A DNA stretch of 64,000 nt from CSSed11-175R1 sp041685735 (GTDB taxonomy: Bacteria > Actinomycetota > Nitriliruptoria > Nitriliruptorales > Nitriliruptoraceae). How positions within the stretch are numbered: the first letter of the stretch is position 1; each line of letters begins with the position of its first letter. The position numbers were made by a program, and so were the translations under genes. The stretch covers positions 62,001 to 126,000 of the forward strand of contig JAWLFE010000001.1 of the NCBI GenBank assembly GCA_041685735.1. Direction: 5' to 3'. The notes beneath the pieces are model-generated. The model worked only from the letters and a program-made list of their open reading frames with translations. It did not search any database and had not been told where the DNA came from. Positions 50,635 through 58,690 of the stretch are shown here, one piece after another.

Positions 50635-52716
50635 ATGCAGCGGCCCGCCGACCCGTCGCAACACCGGCCAGAACATCGGGTCGTTTTCAGCCCCTCGGGA
50701 CGGACGGGAACGGTGCCCGACGGCACCACCGTGCTGGACGCCGCCCGCGAACTGGGGGTCGACCTGGACTCGGTGTGCGGGGGGCGTGGCATCTGCGGGC
50801 GCTGTCAGATCGTCCCCGGAGCGGGTGACTACCCGACATGGGCGATCCACGCCGCGCCGGAGCACCTGAGTCGCCCCGGGTCCCTGGAGACCGACTACCA
50901 GGGGCGTCGGCCGTTGTTGGAGGGGCACCGATTGGGGTGCGCCACCGAGATCCGCGGCGACGCGGTGCTCGATGTCCCGGCGACGAGCCAGATCCACAAG
51001 CAGGTGGTCCGCAAGGGGGTCGTGGTCGATGATCTGGTGATCGACCCGATGATCAGCCTGCACTACCTCGAGGTCCCGGACGAGCCCGACGACGCGGCCG
51101 GTGCCAGCGCGCTGGATCGCATCCGTGCCCAGCTCGCCACCACCTGGGACATCCACGAGGTGGCCCCGATCTTCGAGGTGCTGCCGCAACTGCACACCGC
51201 GCTGAGCTACCAGCATGGTGAGCTGACGGTCGCGATCCGCAAGGACAAGATCATCGCGGCCTGGCCCGGGTTCGTCGACCGCATGGTCGGCGTGGCCATC
51301 GACATCGGCTCGACCACGATCGCAGGCCACCTCGTCGATCTGTCCAGTGGCGAGGTGCTGGCGACCGCTGGCCGGATGAACCCCCAGATCCGCTTCGGTG
51401 AGGATCTGATGAGCCGGGTGTCCTACGCGATGATGAACGTCGGGGGAGCGACCGCATTGACCGCCGCGGTGCAGTTCGACCTCGACAACCTGGTCACGGA
51501 ACTGGTCGACGAAGCCGGGGTCGAACGTGCCCAGGTCCTCGACCTCGTCCTGGTCGGCAACCCGATCATGCATCACCTCGCGCTGGGGGTGGATCCGGCA
51601 CCGCTCGGGCAGTCGCCCTTCACGTTGGCGACCTCCGACGCGGTCCAGGTCCGGGCACCCAAGCTCGGGATCGCCTGCCCATCCGCCCGGATCTACGTCG
51701 GCCCCTGCATCGCCGGCCACGTGGGTGCAGACACCGCCGCGGCGGTCCTGGCGGAGGGGCCGCACCGGTCCGACGCGATGCAGCTGCTCGTCGACGTCGG
51801 GACGAACGCGGAGATCGTGCTCGGCAACCGTGACGGGCTGTGGGCCGCCTCCAGCCCGACGGGTCCCGCCTTCGAGGGAGCGCAGCTCAGCAGTGGGCAA
51901 CGGGCCACGGTCGGCGCGATCGAGCGCGTGCGCATCGATCGCGAGACCCTCGAGCCCCGCGTGAAGGTCATCGGGGCCGATGCGTGGTCCGATGACCCGG
52001 ACTTCGCCGCGGCGACCCGGCGCACCGGGGTGTCCGGTGTCTGCGGGTCCGGGATCATCGAGGTGATCGCCGAGCTGTACCTCGCCGGGATCGTGGACGC
52101 TTCCGGTGTCATCCGTGGAGAGGCCGCGCAGCGCACCGACCGGGTGGTCGCCGACGAGCGCACCTACGCCTACGTCCTGCACCGCCCCGCCGACGGCCCC
52201 GAGCTGCGCATCACCCAGAACGACGTCCGCGCCGTGCAGTTGGCGAAGGCGGCGCTGCGGGCCGGGATCGATCTGCTGATGGAGCACGCCGGGGTCACGC
52301 AGGTCGACGAGGTGCGGCTCGCCGGGGCCTTCGGTGCGCACATCGATCCCGTCCACGCCATGGTGCTCGGCCTGGTGCCCGACGGGCCGACCGACCGTGT
52401 GCGATCGGTCGGCAACGCCGCGGGGGCGGGGGCCGTGCGTGCGTTGGTCTCGCGACAGCAGCGTCGGGAGATGGAAGCGGTCGTGCGGTCGATCACCAAG
52501 ATCGAGACCGCCACCGAACCGCGCTTCCAGGAACTGTTCGTCGCGGCGCTGGCGATCCCGCACGGCTCGGCGGCAACGACGCACCTCGGCACGGTGGTGG
52601 ACCTGCCGGTCCCGGCCCCGGCGCAGCAGACCTCCGCGCGCGGCCGCCGCCAGCGCCCGCCACGACAGCCAGCGGTCGGCGACACGATCGCCGCAGGCGA
52701 AGGGACAGACAGATGA
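50635..52716 (+). CDS. Corrinoid activation protein (2Fe-2S ferredoxin plus ASKHA domain)
   Basis: Predicted 693-residue reductive activator (RACo/DUF4445 type). An N-terminal plant-type ferredoxin domain holds Cys48, Cys54, Cys57 (SVCGGRGICGRC) and Cys102 (RLGCATE). A middle linker domain follows (about 115-210), then a C-terminal ASKHA ATPase domain beginning AIDIGSTTIAGHL (about 219-231), with VDVGTNAEIVLGN and VSGVCGSGIIEVIAELY. It would use ATP to reduce inactive Co(II) corrinoid to Co(I). ATG lies 4 bases after the methyltransferase stop; an in-frame GTG at 50623 overlaps that stop. The C-terminal 40 residues are a variable Pro/Arg-rich tail. Confidence 0.88.
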   Translation: MQRPADPSQHRPEHRVVFSPSGRTGTVPDGTTVLDAARELGVDLDSVCGGRGICGRCQIVPGAGDYPTWAIHAAPEHLSRPGSLETDYQGRRPLLEGHRLGCATEIRGDAVLDVPATSQIHKQVVRKGVVVDDLVIDPMISLHYLEVPDEPDDAAGASALDRIRAQLATTWDIHEVAPIFEVLPQLHTALSYQHGELTVAIRKDKIIAAWPGFVDRMVGVAIDIGSTTIAGHLVDLSSGEVLATAGRMNPQIRFGEDLMSRVSYAMMNVGGATALTAAVQFDLDNLVTELVDEAGVERAQVLDLVLVGNPIMHHLALGVDPAPLGQSPFTLATSDAVQVRAPKLGIACPSARIYVGPCIAGHVGADTAAAVLAEGPHRSDAMQLLVDVGTNAEIVLGNRDGLWAASSPTGPAFEGAQLSSGQRATVGAIERVRIDRETLEPRVKVIGADAWSDDPDFAAATRRTGVSGVCGSGIIEVIAELYLAGIVDASGVIRGEAAQRTDRVVADERTYAYVLHRPADGPELRITQNDVRAVQLAKAALRAGIDLLMEHAGVTQVDEVRLAGAFGAHIDPVHAMVLGLVPDGPTDRVRSVGNAAGAGAVRALVSRQQRREMEAVVRSITKIETATEPRFQELFVAALAIPHGSAATTHLGTVVDLPVPAPAQQTSARGRRQRPPRQPAVGDTIAAGEGTDR

Positions 52717-54254
52717 CCGATCAACCCGCCCGCGGTCGCCGATCAGGTGGCCGGGAGGGCCGGCGCGCTGCGCGCGCCGCCAGCGCTCCCACCCGCGCGC
52801 CGTTCCTCACCCGTGCGATCCGCCCGTACGAACTGGTCAGCGAGGAAGGGCTCGAACTCCTCGAGCACAACGCCGACACCATCCTCGAAGAGGTGGGGAT
52901 CGAGTTCCGCAACCACCCCCGGGCGCTCAAGCTGTTGGCCGACGCCGGTGCGCACGTCGACGGGGAGCGCGTGCGCTTCCCCCGCGGGATGTGCCGCGGC
53001 ATCGTCCAGGCCAGCGCACCGTCGGTCTACACCCAGCATGCACGGAACCCGGCCAAGAGCGTGCAGATCGGGGGAGACGCGACCGTGTTCGCCCCCAACT
53101 ACGGCTCGCCGTTCGTGACGGACCTGGATCAGGGACGTCGCTACGCCACGCTCGCCGACTTCCAGAACTTCGTGAAGCTGGCCAACCTCTCGCCGGCGGT
53201 GCACCACTCGGGCGGCACCGTCTGCGAGCCGGTCGACATCCCCGTCAACAAGCGCCACCTCGACATGGTCTACGCACACCTGGCGTACGGTGACCAACCG
53301 TTCATGGGCTCGGTCACGGCCGGGGAACGGGCCGCGGACTCCGTCGAGCTCGCGCGCATCGCCTTCGGTGGGGACCTCGATGGTCGCGCGGTCATGACGA
53401 GCCTGATCAACGCATCCTCGCCGTTGGTGTGGGACGACAGCATGTTGGATGCGGCCGAGGTGTACGCGGAGGCCGGGCAGGCGTGCATCATGACGCCGTT
53501 CATCCTGGCGGGGGCGATGGCACCGGTGACCGCGGCCGGCGTCGCCGCACAGAGCCTCGCGGAGGCGTTGGCCGGCATGACCTTCGTGCAACTGGTCAAC
53601 CCCGGGGCGCCGGTCGTGATGGGGTCGTTCGCATCGTCGATGTCGATGCAGACCGGCGCGCCGACCTTCGGGACCCCGGAGCCGGCCCTCGTGCTCTACA
53701 CGATGGCCGCGTTGGCCCGGCGGCTGGGCGTGCCGTTCCGTTCGGGCGGGTCGCTGACCGCTTCCAAGTACCCCGATGCGCAGGCCGCTTCCGAGAGTGC
53801 CAACACCTTGATCCCGACGGTCATGGCCGGGGTCAACTTCGTCCTGCATGCCGCGGGGTGGCTGGAGGGGGGCCTGGCGATCAGCTACGAGAAGTTCGTG
53901 ATGGACGCGGATCAGCTCGGCATGATGGAGGTGTTCGCTGGCGGGATCGACCTGTCCGACAACGGTCAGGCGCTCGACGCGATCCGTGAGACCGGTCCGG
54001 GTGCCCACAACCTCGGCAGCGCCCACACCCTGGCCAACTTCGAGTCCGCCTTCTACCGCGCCGAGGTGGCGGACAACGCCAGCTACGAACAGTGGCTCGA
54101 GGAGGGCAGTCTCACCACGCCGCAGCGCGCCAACGCCCTGGTCAAGGAGAAGCTGGCGGCCTACGAGCCACCGCCGTTGGACGAGGCGATCGATGAGGAG
54201 TTGCAGGCGTTCATCGCCCGACGCAAGGCGGAGATGCCCGACGAGATCGGGTGA
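52713..54254 (+). CDS. MttB-family methyltransferase (non-pyrrolysine; glycine betaine type likely)
   Basis: Predicted 513-residue TIM-barrel methyltransferase of the trimethylamine methyltransferase superfamily. The body reads YELVSEEGLELLEHNADTILEEVGIEF, then FMGSVTAGERAADSVELARIAFG and PVVMGSFASSMSMQTGAPTFGTPEPAL. SGGSLTASKYPDAQAASESANTL is the region that holds pyrrolysine in archaeal MttB; here the frame has no amber codon, as in the non-Pyl subfamily that includes the betaine demethylase MtgB. It would transfer a methyl from a quaternary amine to the corrinoid protein. Nearby BCCT and dimethylglycine dehydrogenase genes favour glycine betaine. An Arg/Ala-rich N-terminus of 25 residues is unusual. 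ATG overlaps the preceding stop. Confidence 0.88.
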   Translation: MTDQPARGRRSGGREGRRAARAASAPTRAPFLTRAIRPYELVSEEGLELLEHNADTILEEVGIEFRNHPRALKLLADAGAHVDGERVRFPRGMCRGIVQASAPSVYTQHARNPAKSVQIGGDATVFAPNYGSPFVTDLDQGRRYATLADFQNFVKLANLSPAVHHSGGTVCEPVDIPVNKRHLDMVYAHLAYGDQPFMGSVTAGERAADSVELARIAFGGDLDGRAVMTSLINASSPLVWDDSMLDAAEVYAEAGQACIMTPFILAGAMAPVTAAGVAAQSLAEALAGMTFVQLVNPGAPVVMGSFASSMSMQTGAPTFGTPEPALVLYTMAALARRLGVPFRSGGSLTASKYPDAQAASESANTLIPTVMAGVNFVLHAAGWLEGGLAISYEKFVMDADQLGMMEVFAGGIDLSDNGQALDAIRETGPGAHNLGSAHTLANFESAFYRAEVADNASYEQWLEEGSLTTPQRANALVKEKLAAYEPPPLDEAIDEELQAFIARRKAEMPDEIG

Positions 54255-54337
54255 CGATCGGCCGGCTGTCCGTCGGTGGCCGGCGCCCGTCCGGGGTCGG
54301 ACGCCCCGTCCAGGATCGGGTGACGAACGAACCTCGC

Positions 54338-54343
54338 TACGGT
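54338..54343 (+). promoter_or_regulatory. -10-like TACGGT element
   Basis: TACGGT lies 24 bases upstream of the GTG at 54367, with AGGAG between (about 54356-54360). It fits a promoter for the three-gene block that follows. Confidence 0.35.
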
Positions 54344-54366
54344 GATGCGCCCGACAGGAGAACTCC

Positions 54367-54999
54367 GTGGCTACGCTCGTCCTCGTCCGTCATGCGACCA
54401 CCGCGGCGACCGGCAAGCGCCTCGGTGGCTGGACGCCGGATGTGCACCTCGATGATGCCGGCGTCGCACAGGCTGAGGCGACGGCGGAGCGGCTCGCCGC
54501 GCTGCCGGTCGCCGCGGTGTACGCCTCACCGCTCGACCGGACGCAGGAGACGGCCAGGATCGTCGCCAGACCACACGGGCTGCGTGTCCGCACGCGTCGG
54601 GGCATCGGCGAGGTCGACTACGGTGACTGGACCGACAAGCCCCTCGGCCAGTTGCGCCGCCGCAAGCAGTGGGCCAGCATCCAGGCGACGCCGTCCCGGG
54701 TCACCTTCCCCGGAGGTGAGTCGATCCGTGGTGCGCAGCAGCGCGCCGTCGATGCGACCGAGACGCTCGCCGCCGAACACCCGCAGGAGACCATCGTGCT
54801 GGTCAGTCACGCGGACGTGATCAAGGCGATCGTCACCCACCACCTGGCGATGCCGTTGGATGCCTTCCAACGGCTGGTCATCTCACCCGCATCGGCCACG
54901 GTGCTGCAGCTGCCGGCAACGGGACACCCCGTCCTGCTGCGCTGCAACGACACCGGACCGATCGAACCGCCCCCCGCCAAAGAGGTAGGACGCTCGTGA
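54367..54999 (+). CDS. Histidine phosphatase, MSMEG_4193 family
   Basis: Predicted 210-residue phosphatase of the phosphoglycerate-mutase-like superfamily. The catalytic LVRHATT has Arg8-His9. ASPLDRTQETA, GIGEVDYGDW and LVSHADVIKAIV (second catalytic His) complete the site. In actinobacteria this family is regularly next to DUF3090 and SCO1664-type genes, as here. The substrate is unknown. The GTG has AGGAG 7 bases upstream, and its stop overlaps the DUF3090 start. Confidence 0.88.
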   Translation: MATLVLVRHATTAATGKRLGGWTPDVHLDDAGVAQAEATAERLAALPVAAVYASPLDRTQETARIVARPHGLRVRTRRGIGEVDYGDWTDKPLGQLRRRKQWASIQATPSRVTFPGGESIRGAQQRAVDATETLAAEHPQETIVLVSHADVIKAIVTHHLAMPLDAFQRLVISPASATVLQLPATGHPVLLRCNDTGPIEPPPAKEVGRS

Positions 55000-55505
55000 G
55001 CGACGCCATCTTCCTCGAACCCCACCACGTGACGGTCGGCTACACCGGTGTGCCCGGCGATCGGAGCTTCTTCCTCCAGGTCGAGGACGACGTCGCCCGC
55101 ATCACCCTCCTGCTCGAGAAGGGGCAGGTCGAGGGCATCGGTGAACTGCTCGGCCAGGTCCTCGCCCGCATCGAGGAGCAGCCGGCGACCGACTGGGACC
55201 GTGAGGCGATGGCGCTGCGGCCACCGATCGAACCGGCCTGGCGGATCGGCGAGATCGGGCTGGGGCTCGATCCGGAGAGTGAACGGGTGGTGCTGGAACT
55301 CACGGAGATCGTCGCCGACGAGGCCGTCGACCCGAGCACCGTGCAGGTGTCCCTCGATCGCGACCAGGCCCGCCGCCTTGCCGCACACGCGCAGGAGACC
55401 GTGACCCAGGGCCGGCCTCGATGTGAGCTGTGTGGTCGACCGATGGGGCTGGACGGCGACCACGTCTGCCCTTCGACCAACGGGCACGGAGCGTTGTCCC
55501 GCTGA
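54996..55505 (+). CDS. DUF3090-family protein
   Basis: Predicted 169-residue cytosolic protein of unknown function, largely restricted to actinobacteria. FLEPHHVTVGYTGVPGDRSFFLQVEDDVARITLLLEKGQVEGIGELL is the conserved N-terminus. The C-terminus has CELCGRPMGLDGDHVCP, a three-cysteine plus histidine pattern that could bind zinc. The GTG start overlaps the stop of the phosphatase gene by 4 bases. Confidence 0.88.
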   Translation: MSDAIFLEPHHVTVGYTGVPGDRSFFLQVEDDVARITLLLEKGQVEGIGELLGQVLARIEEQPATDWDREAMALRPPIEPAWRIGEIGLGLDPESERVVLELTEIVADEAVDPSTVQVSLDRDQARRLAAHAQETVTQGRPRCELCGRPMGLDGDHVCPSTNGHGALSR

Positions 55506-55519
55506 GCGGCGACGTCGAG

Positions 55520-56422
55520 GTGGCCGGGGCGTCCGCGGCAGGGGCCGCGGACCGGTTGCGCACGGCACCCATCGAGCCCATCGGACGGTTCGCTGACGCC
55601 TCGAACGCGACGTTGCTGGTCCGGCTGCGTGATCGCGACCAGCCCGCGCTGGAGGAGCTGGCCGCGCAGCTCGGCCGTGACCCCCAGGTGGAGGATCTGC
55701 CTGCGGACGATCTGGCGGTCTACAAACCGATGCGGGGAGAGGCACCGCTGTGGGACTTCCCGATCGGCACGCTCCATCGCCGGGAGGTCGCCGCCCACGA
55801 GCTCGCCATGGCCCTGGGCTGGGACCTGGTCCCCCTGACCGTGCTCCGGGACGACGGGCCCTACGGTCCGGGCAGCCTCCAGCGGTTCGTCAGCCACGAC
55901 CCCGGCCTGCACTACTTCCGGTTGTTGGAGGTAGGGGCCGCCGAGGTGATCGAGCAGTTGCGGCGCATGGTCGTGTTCGACCTGGTGATCGACAACGCGG
56001 ACCGCAAGGCGGGGCACGTGCTGCTCGCCGATGAGCGTCGTGCCGTGGCGCCGGCCGAGGGGGATCGGCGCCCGCCACCGAGCTTCGCGTCCGACGAACT
56101 GCCCGGCCCCCGTGCGGGCATCGCCGCCGGTGAGCAGGTTGCCGGACGCGTCCAGGTCGTCGATCACGGCGTGGCACTCAACGTCGATCGCAAGCTGCGC
56201 ACGGTCGCCTGGGAGTTCGCCGGGGAACCGCTGCCGGAGGGCGCGGTCGAGGCGTTGGCCGCTCTGGCGACCGGCCTGGATGGAGCGGTGGGCGAGCGGT
56301 TGGCGACGCTGCTCGACGACGACGAACTCGCGGTGCTCCGGGCACGGGTCGAGCGGCTGATCGAGCTGCCGGAGCTCCCCGGCCCGATCGGTCCCCGGCC
56401 CTACCCCTGGCCACCGATATGA
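55520..56422 (+). CDS. SCO1664-family protein (kinase-like fold)
   Basis: Predicted 300-residue protein of an actinobacterial family with distant likeness to phosphatidylinositol 3/4-kinases. DLAVYKPMRGEAPLWDFPIGTLHRREVAAHELAMALGWDLVP includes a likely nucleotide-binding lysine. DLVIDNADRKAGHVLLA resembles a catalytic loop, and VQVVDHGVALNVD resembles the metal-binding DFG segment. Its substrate is unknown. GTG at 55520 is the first start after the DUF3090 stop (14 bases). The stop overlaps the GT4 gene start (ATGA). Confidence 0.82.
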   Translation: MAGASAAGAADRLRTAPIEPIGRFADASNATLLVRLRDRDQPALEELAAQLGRDPQVEDLPADDLAVYKPMRGEAPLWDFPIGTLHRREVAAHELAMALGWDLVPLTVLRDDGPYGPGSLQRFVSHDPGLHYFRLLEVGAAEVIEQLRRMVVFDLVIDNADRKAGHVLLADERRAVAPAEGDRRPPPSFASDELPGPRAGIAAGEQVAGRVQVVDHGVALNVDRKLRTVAWEFAGEPLPEGAVEALAALATGLDGAVGERLATLLDDDELAVLRARVERLIELPELPGPIGPRPYPWPPI

Positions 56423-57759
56423 GCTCCGCGTTGCCGAATCACGGTGGACCTGCCAGGCTCCCGCCCATGCGCGTGCTGATCCTGTCCTGGGAGTTCCCGC
56501 CCCACGTCGTCGGTGGGCTCGGTCGCCATGTGGCGGCGCTGGCCCGGACCCTGACGGCGCAGGGACACGAGGTCCACGTGATCACGCGTGGGCAGGGAGT
56601 CGCTGGTGTCCCCGACGAGGAGTGGCTCGACGCGATCCACGTGCTGCGCGTCCCCGAGGCGCCACCGGTCATCGGTTTCGATGACCTGATCCCGTGGGTC
56701 CTGTCGTTCAACAACCGCATGACCGCCATCGCCGGACGGCTGCTGCGCACCCACGACATCGACGTGATCCACGCCCACGACTGGCTCGTCACCTACGCCG
56801 CCGCATCGTTGAAGGAGACCTGGGACCTCCCGGTCGTCGCCACGATCCACGCCACCGAGTACGGCCGGCATCAGGGCTGGCTGCCGGGCCCGATGAACAA
56901 GCTCATCCACCAGGTCGAATGGTGGCTGACCTACGAGGCCCGTCGCGTCATCGCCTGCTCCGGGTACATGCGTGACCAGGTGGAGGAGCTGTTCCTCCTG
57001 CCGAGCGACAAGGTCGACGTCGTACCGAACGGGGTCGCGATCGAGGACTTCGCGGTCGATCCGGACGAGCGGGACGCGTTCCGTCCGACCCTGACCGGCC
57101 CACGGACCCGGATGGTGCTGTTCGCCGGCCGTCTGGAGTACGAGAAGGGCGTCCAGACCGTCCTCGGTGCCCTCCAGCGGGTGCGGGCCGCGGTCGGCCC
57201 GACCAAGTTCTTCGTCGCCGGCGTCGGCACCTACTCCGACGAGCTGCGCCGGCAGGTCCGTGAGCTCGGCCTGCAACGCCATGTGCGCTTCACCGGTTTC
57301 CTCGACGACCACACGCTGCGGCTGCACTACGCCGCGGCGGACGTCGCCGTCGCGCCGTCGATCTACGAACCGTTCGGTCTGGTCGCGGTCGAGGCGATGG
57401 CCTGTGGGACCCCCGTCGTCGTCGGCGATACGGGTGGACTCCGGGAGATCGTCACGGGGGGCACGGGCCTGACCTTCACCCCCCAGGACGAGGACGAGCT
57501 GGCCGACGCGCTCATCCGGGTGCTCACCGACGACGGGCTGGCCGACCGGTTGATCGACCGGGGGCGGGCGCGGATCCTCGGCCGCTACGACTGGGCTGCG
57601 GTGGGGCGGCGGACCGCCGAGGTCTACGTGCAGGCGATCGCGGAGGAGGCGGAGCTCCGGGAGACCACGGAGGTCGGGCGACCGCCGCTGCGGGCCCTGC
57701 TGCACGAGGCACCGATCCTGGAGCTCGGGTCCCTGCGCGAACTGGACGACGTCGGCTGA
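56419..57759 (+). CDS. GT4-family glycosyltransferase (glycogen synthase-like)
   Basis: Predicted 446-residue GT-B glycosyltransferase. MRVLILSWEFPPHVVGGLGRHV is the donor-independent N-terminal motif of GlgA/GlgM-like enzymes. VIHAHDWLVTYAAASLK and the C-terminal EPFGLVAVEAMACGTPVVVGDTGGLREIV (E-x7-E) define GT4. GRLEYEKGVQTVLGAL binds the nucleotide-sugar phosphate. The nearby branching enzyme gene supports a role in alpha-glucan or maltose-1-phosphate synthesis, not proven. The ATG at 56419 overlaps the previous stop; ATG 56467 would begin right at the domain. Confidence 0.82.
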   Translation: MSSALPNHGGPARLPPMRVLILSWEFPPHVVGGLGRHVAALARTLTAQGHEVHVITRGQGVAGVPDEEWLDAIHVLRVPEAPPVIGFDDLIPWVLSFNNRMTAIAGRLLRTHDIDVIHAHDWLVTYAAASLKETWDLPVVATIHATEYGRHQGWLPGPMNKLIHQVEWWLTYEARRVIACSGYMRDQVEELFLLPSDKVDVVPNGVAIEDFAVDPDERDAFRPTLTGPRTRMVLFAGRLEYEKGVQTVLGALQRVRAAVGPTKFFVAGVGTYSDELRRQVRELGLQRHVRFTGFLDDHTLRLHYAAADVAVAPSIYEPFGLVAVEAMACGTPVVVGDTGGLREIVTGGTGLTFTPQDEDELADALIRVLTDDGLADRLIDRGRARILGRYDWAAVGRRTAEVYVQAIAEEAELRETTEVGRPPLRALLHEAPILELGSLRELDDVG

Positions 57760-57775
57760 TACGGCGGCACGGCGG

Positions 57776-58477
57776 TCAGTCGTCCGCCGGCACGCGGACG
57801 GCCTGCGGGTCATCGACCACCGCGAACGCCAGACCGTCATGACCCTTCGCGCCCACCACCTGCAGGGCGGCGCCCGCGCGCAGGCCCGGGTGCGATGCCA
57901 GGGCGGCGTTGAAGCGCTGGATCCCGGCCACCTGCGGATCGTCGGAGGGGCCATCCGCGATGGCGCCACCCCGGACCACGTTGTCCGCGACGATGAGGGT
58001 GCCAGGTGCGCTGAGCCGCACGGCGGCATCGAGGTACTCCGCGTACGGCTCCTTGTCCGCATCGATGAACACCAGATCGAACGGGTCGTGCGGTGCCTCG
58101 GTCAGGCTCCGGAGCGACTCCAGGGCTGGGCCGATCCGGATCTCGACCGGGACACGCACACCAGCGGCATCGAGGTTCTGCCTCGCGACGTCGGCATGGA
58201 GCGGTTCGTACTCCAGGGTCACGAGCAGCCCGCTCGACGGCAGCGCCCGGGCCAGCCAGATCGTGCTGTACCCACCCAGGGTCCCGATCTCCAGCACCCG
58301 CCGGGCACCGCGGGCCAGCGCCAGCACGTGCAGGAACCGACCGATGTTGGGTGAGACGGCGATCGAGGGGAGGCCGGCCTCCTCCGATCGAGCCAGCGCC
58401 GCCGTCAGGGTGGGATCCGGGCCGCCGAAGACCCCGTCGAGGTGGGTGTCCACGTCGGCGAAGCGTTGCGCATCCAT
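57776..58477 (-). CDS. Class I SAM-dependent O-methyltransferase
   Basis: Predicted 233-residue methyltransferase of the catechol/caffeoyl-CoA type. Motif I is VLEIGTLGGYSTIWLARALP, and FDLVFIDADKEPYAEYLDAAVRL holds the metal-binding Asp residues. LIVADNVVRGGAI is the following metal site. The substrate cannot be told. The ATG has AGGAGG 5 bases upstream. It is divergent from glgB and convergent with the GT4 gene. Confidence 0.88.
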   Translation of the reverse strand: MDAQRFADVDTHLDGVFGGPDPTLTAALARSEEAGLPSIAVSPNIGRFLHVLALARGARRVLEIGTLGGYSTIWLARALPSSGLLVTLEYEPLHADVARQNLDAAGVRVPVEIRIGPALESLRSLTEAPHDPFDLVFIDADKEPYAEYLDAAVRLSAPGTLIVADNVVRGGAIADGPSDDPQVAGIQRFNAALASHPGLRAGAALQVVGAKGHDGLAFAVVDDPQAVRVPADD

Positions 58478-58690
58478 GGTCGCCTCCTGCAGGTGGTCGT
58501 TCCCGACATCGAGCCTGGTGCGTGAGCCCCCGATCGTAACGGCCACCCGGCCGGGCCGACCCGGGAACCGCGCCACTACCCTCGGTGCGGTCACCGTCGT
58601 GCCGTCGGCGACGACCGGCCCAAGGTCCGCCTCGCCCACGGTCCGCCGGTCCCACCGCTCACCGTCGCCGCCCACCGTTGAAGGATCCGG

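Noticed and set aside
52713..54254. Pyrrolysine-containing methyltransferase
   Set aside because: The frame reads through 513 codons without an in-frame TAG at or near the pyrrolysine region, and no pyl genes are seen. It belongs to the non-pyrrolysine subfamily.
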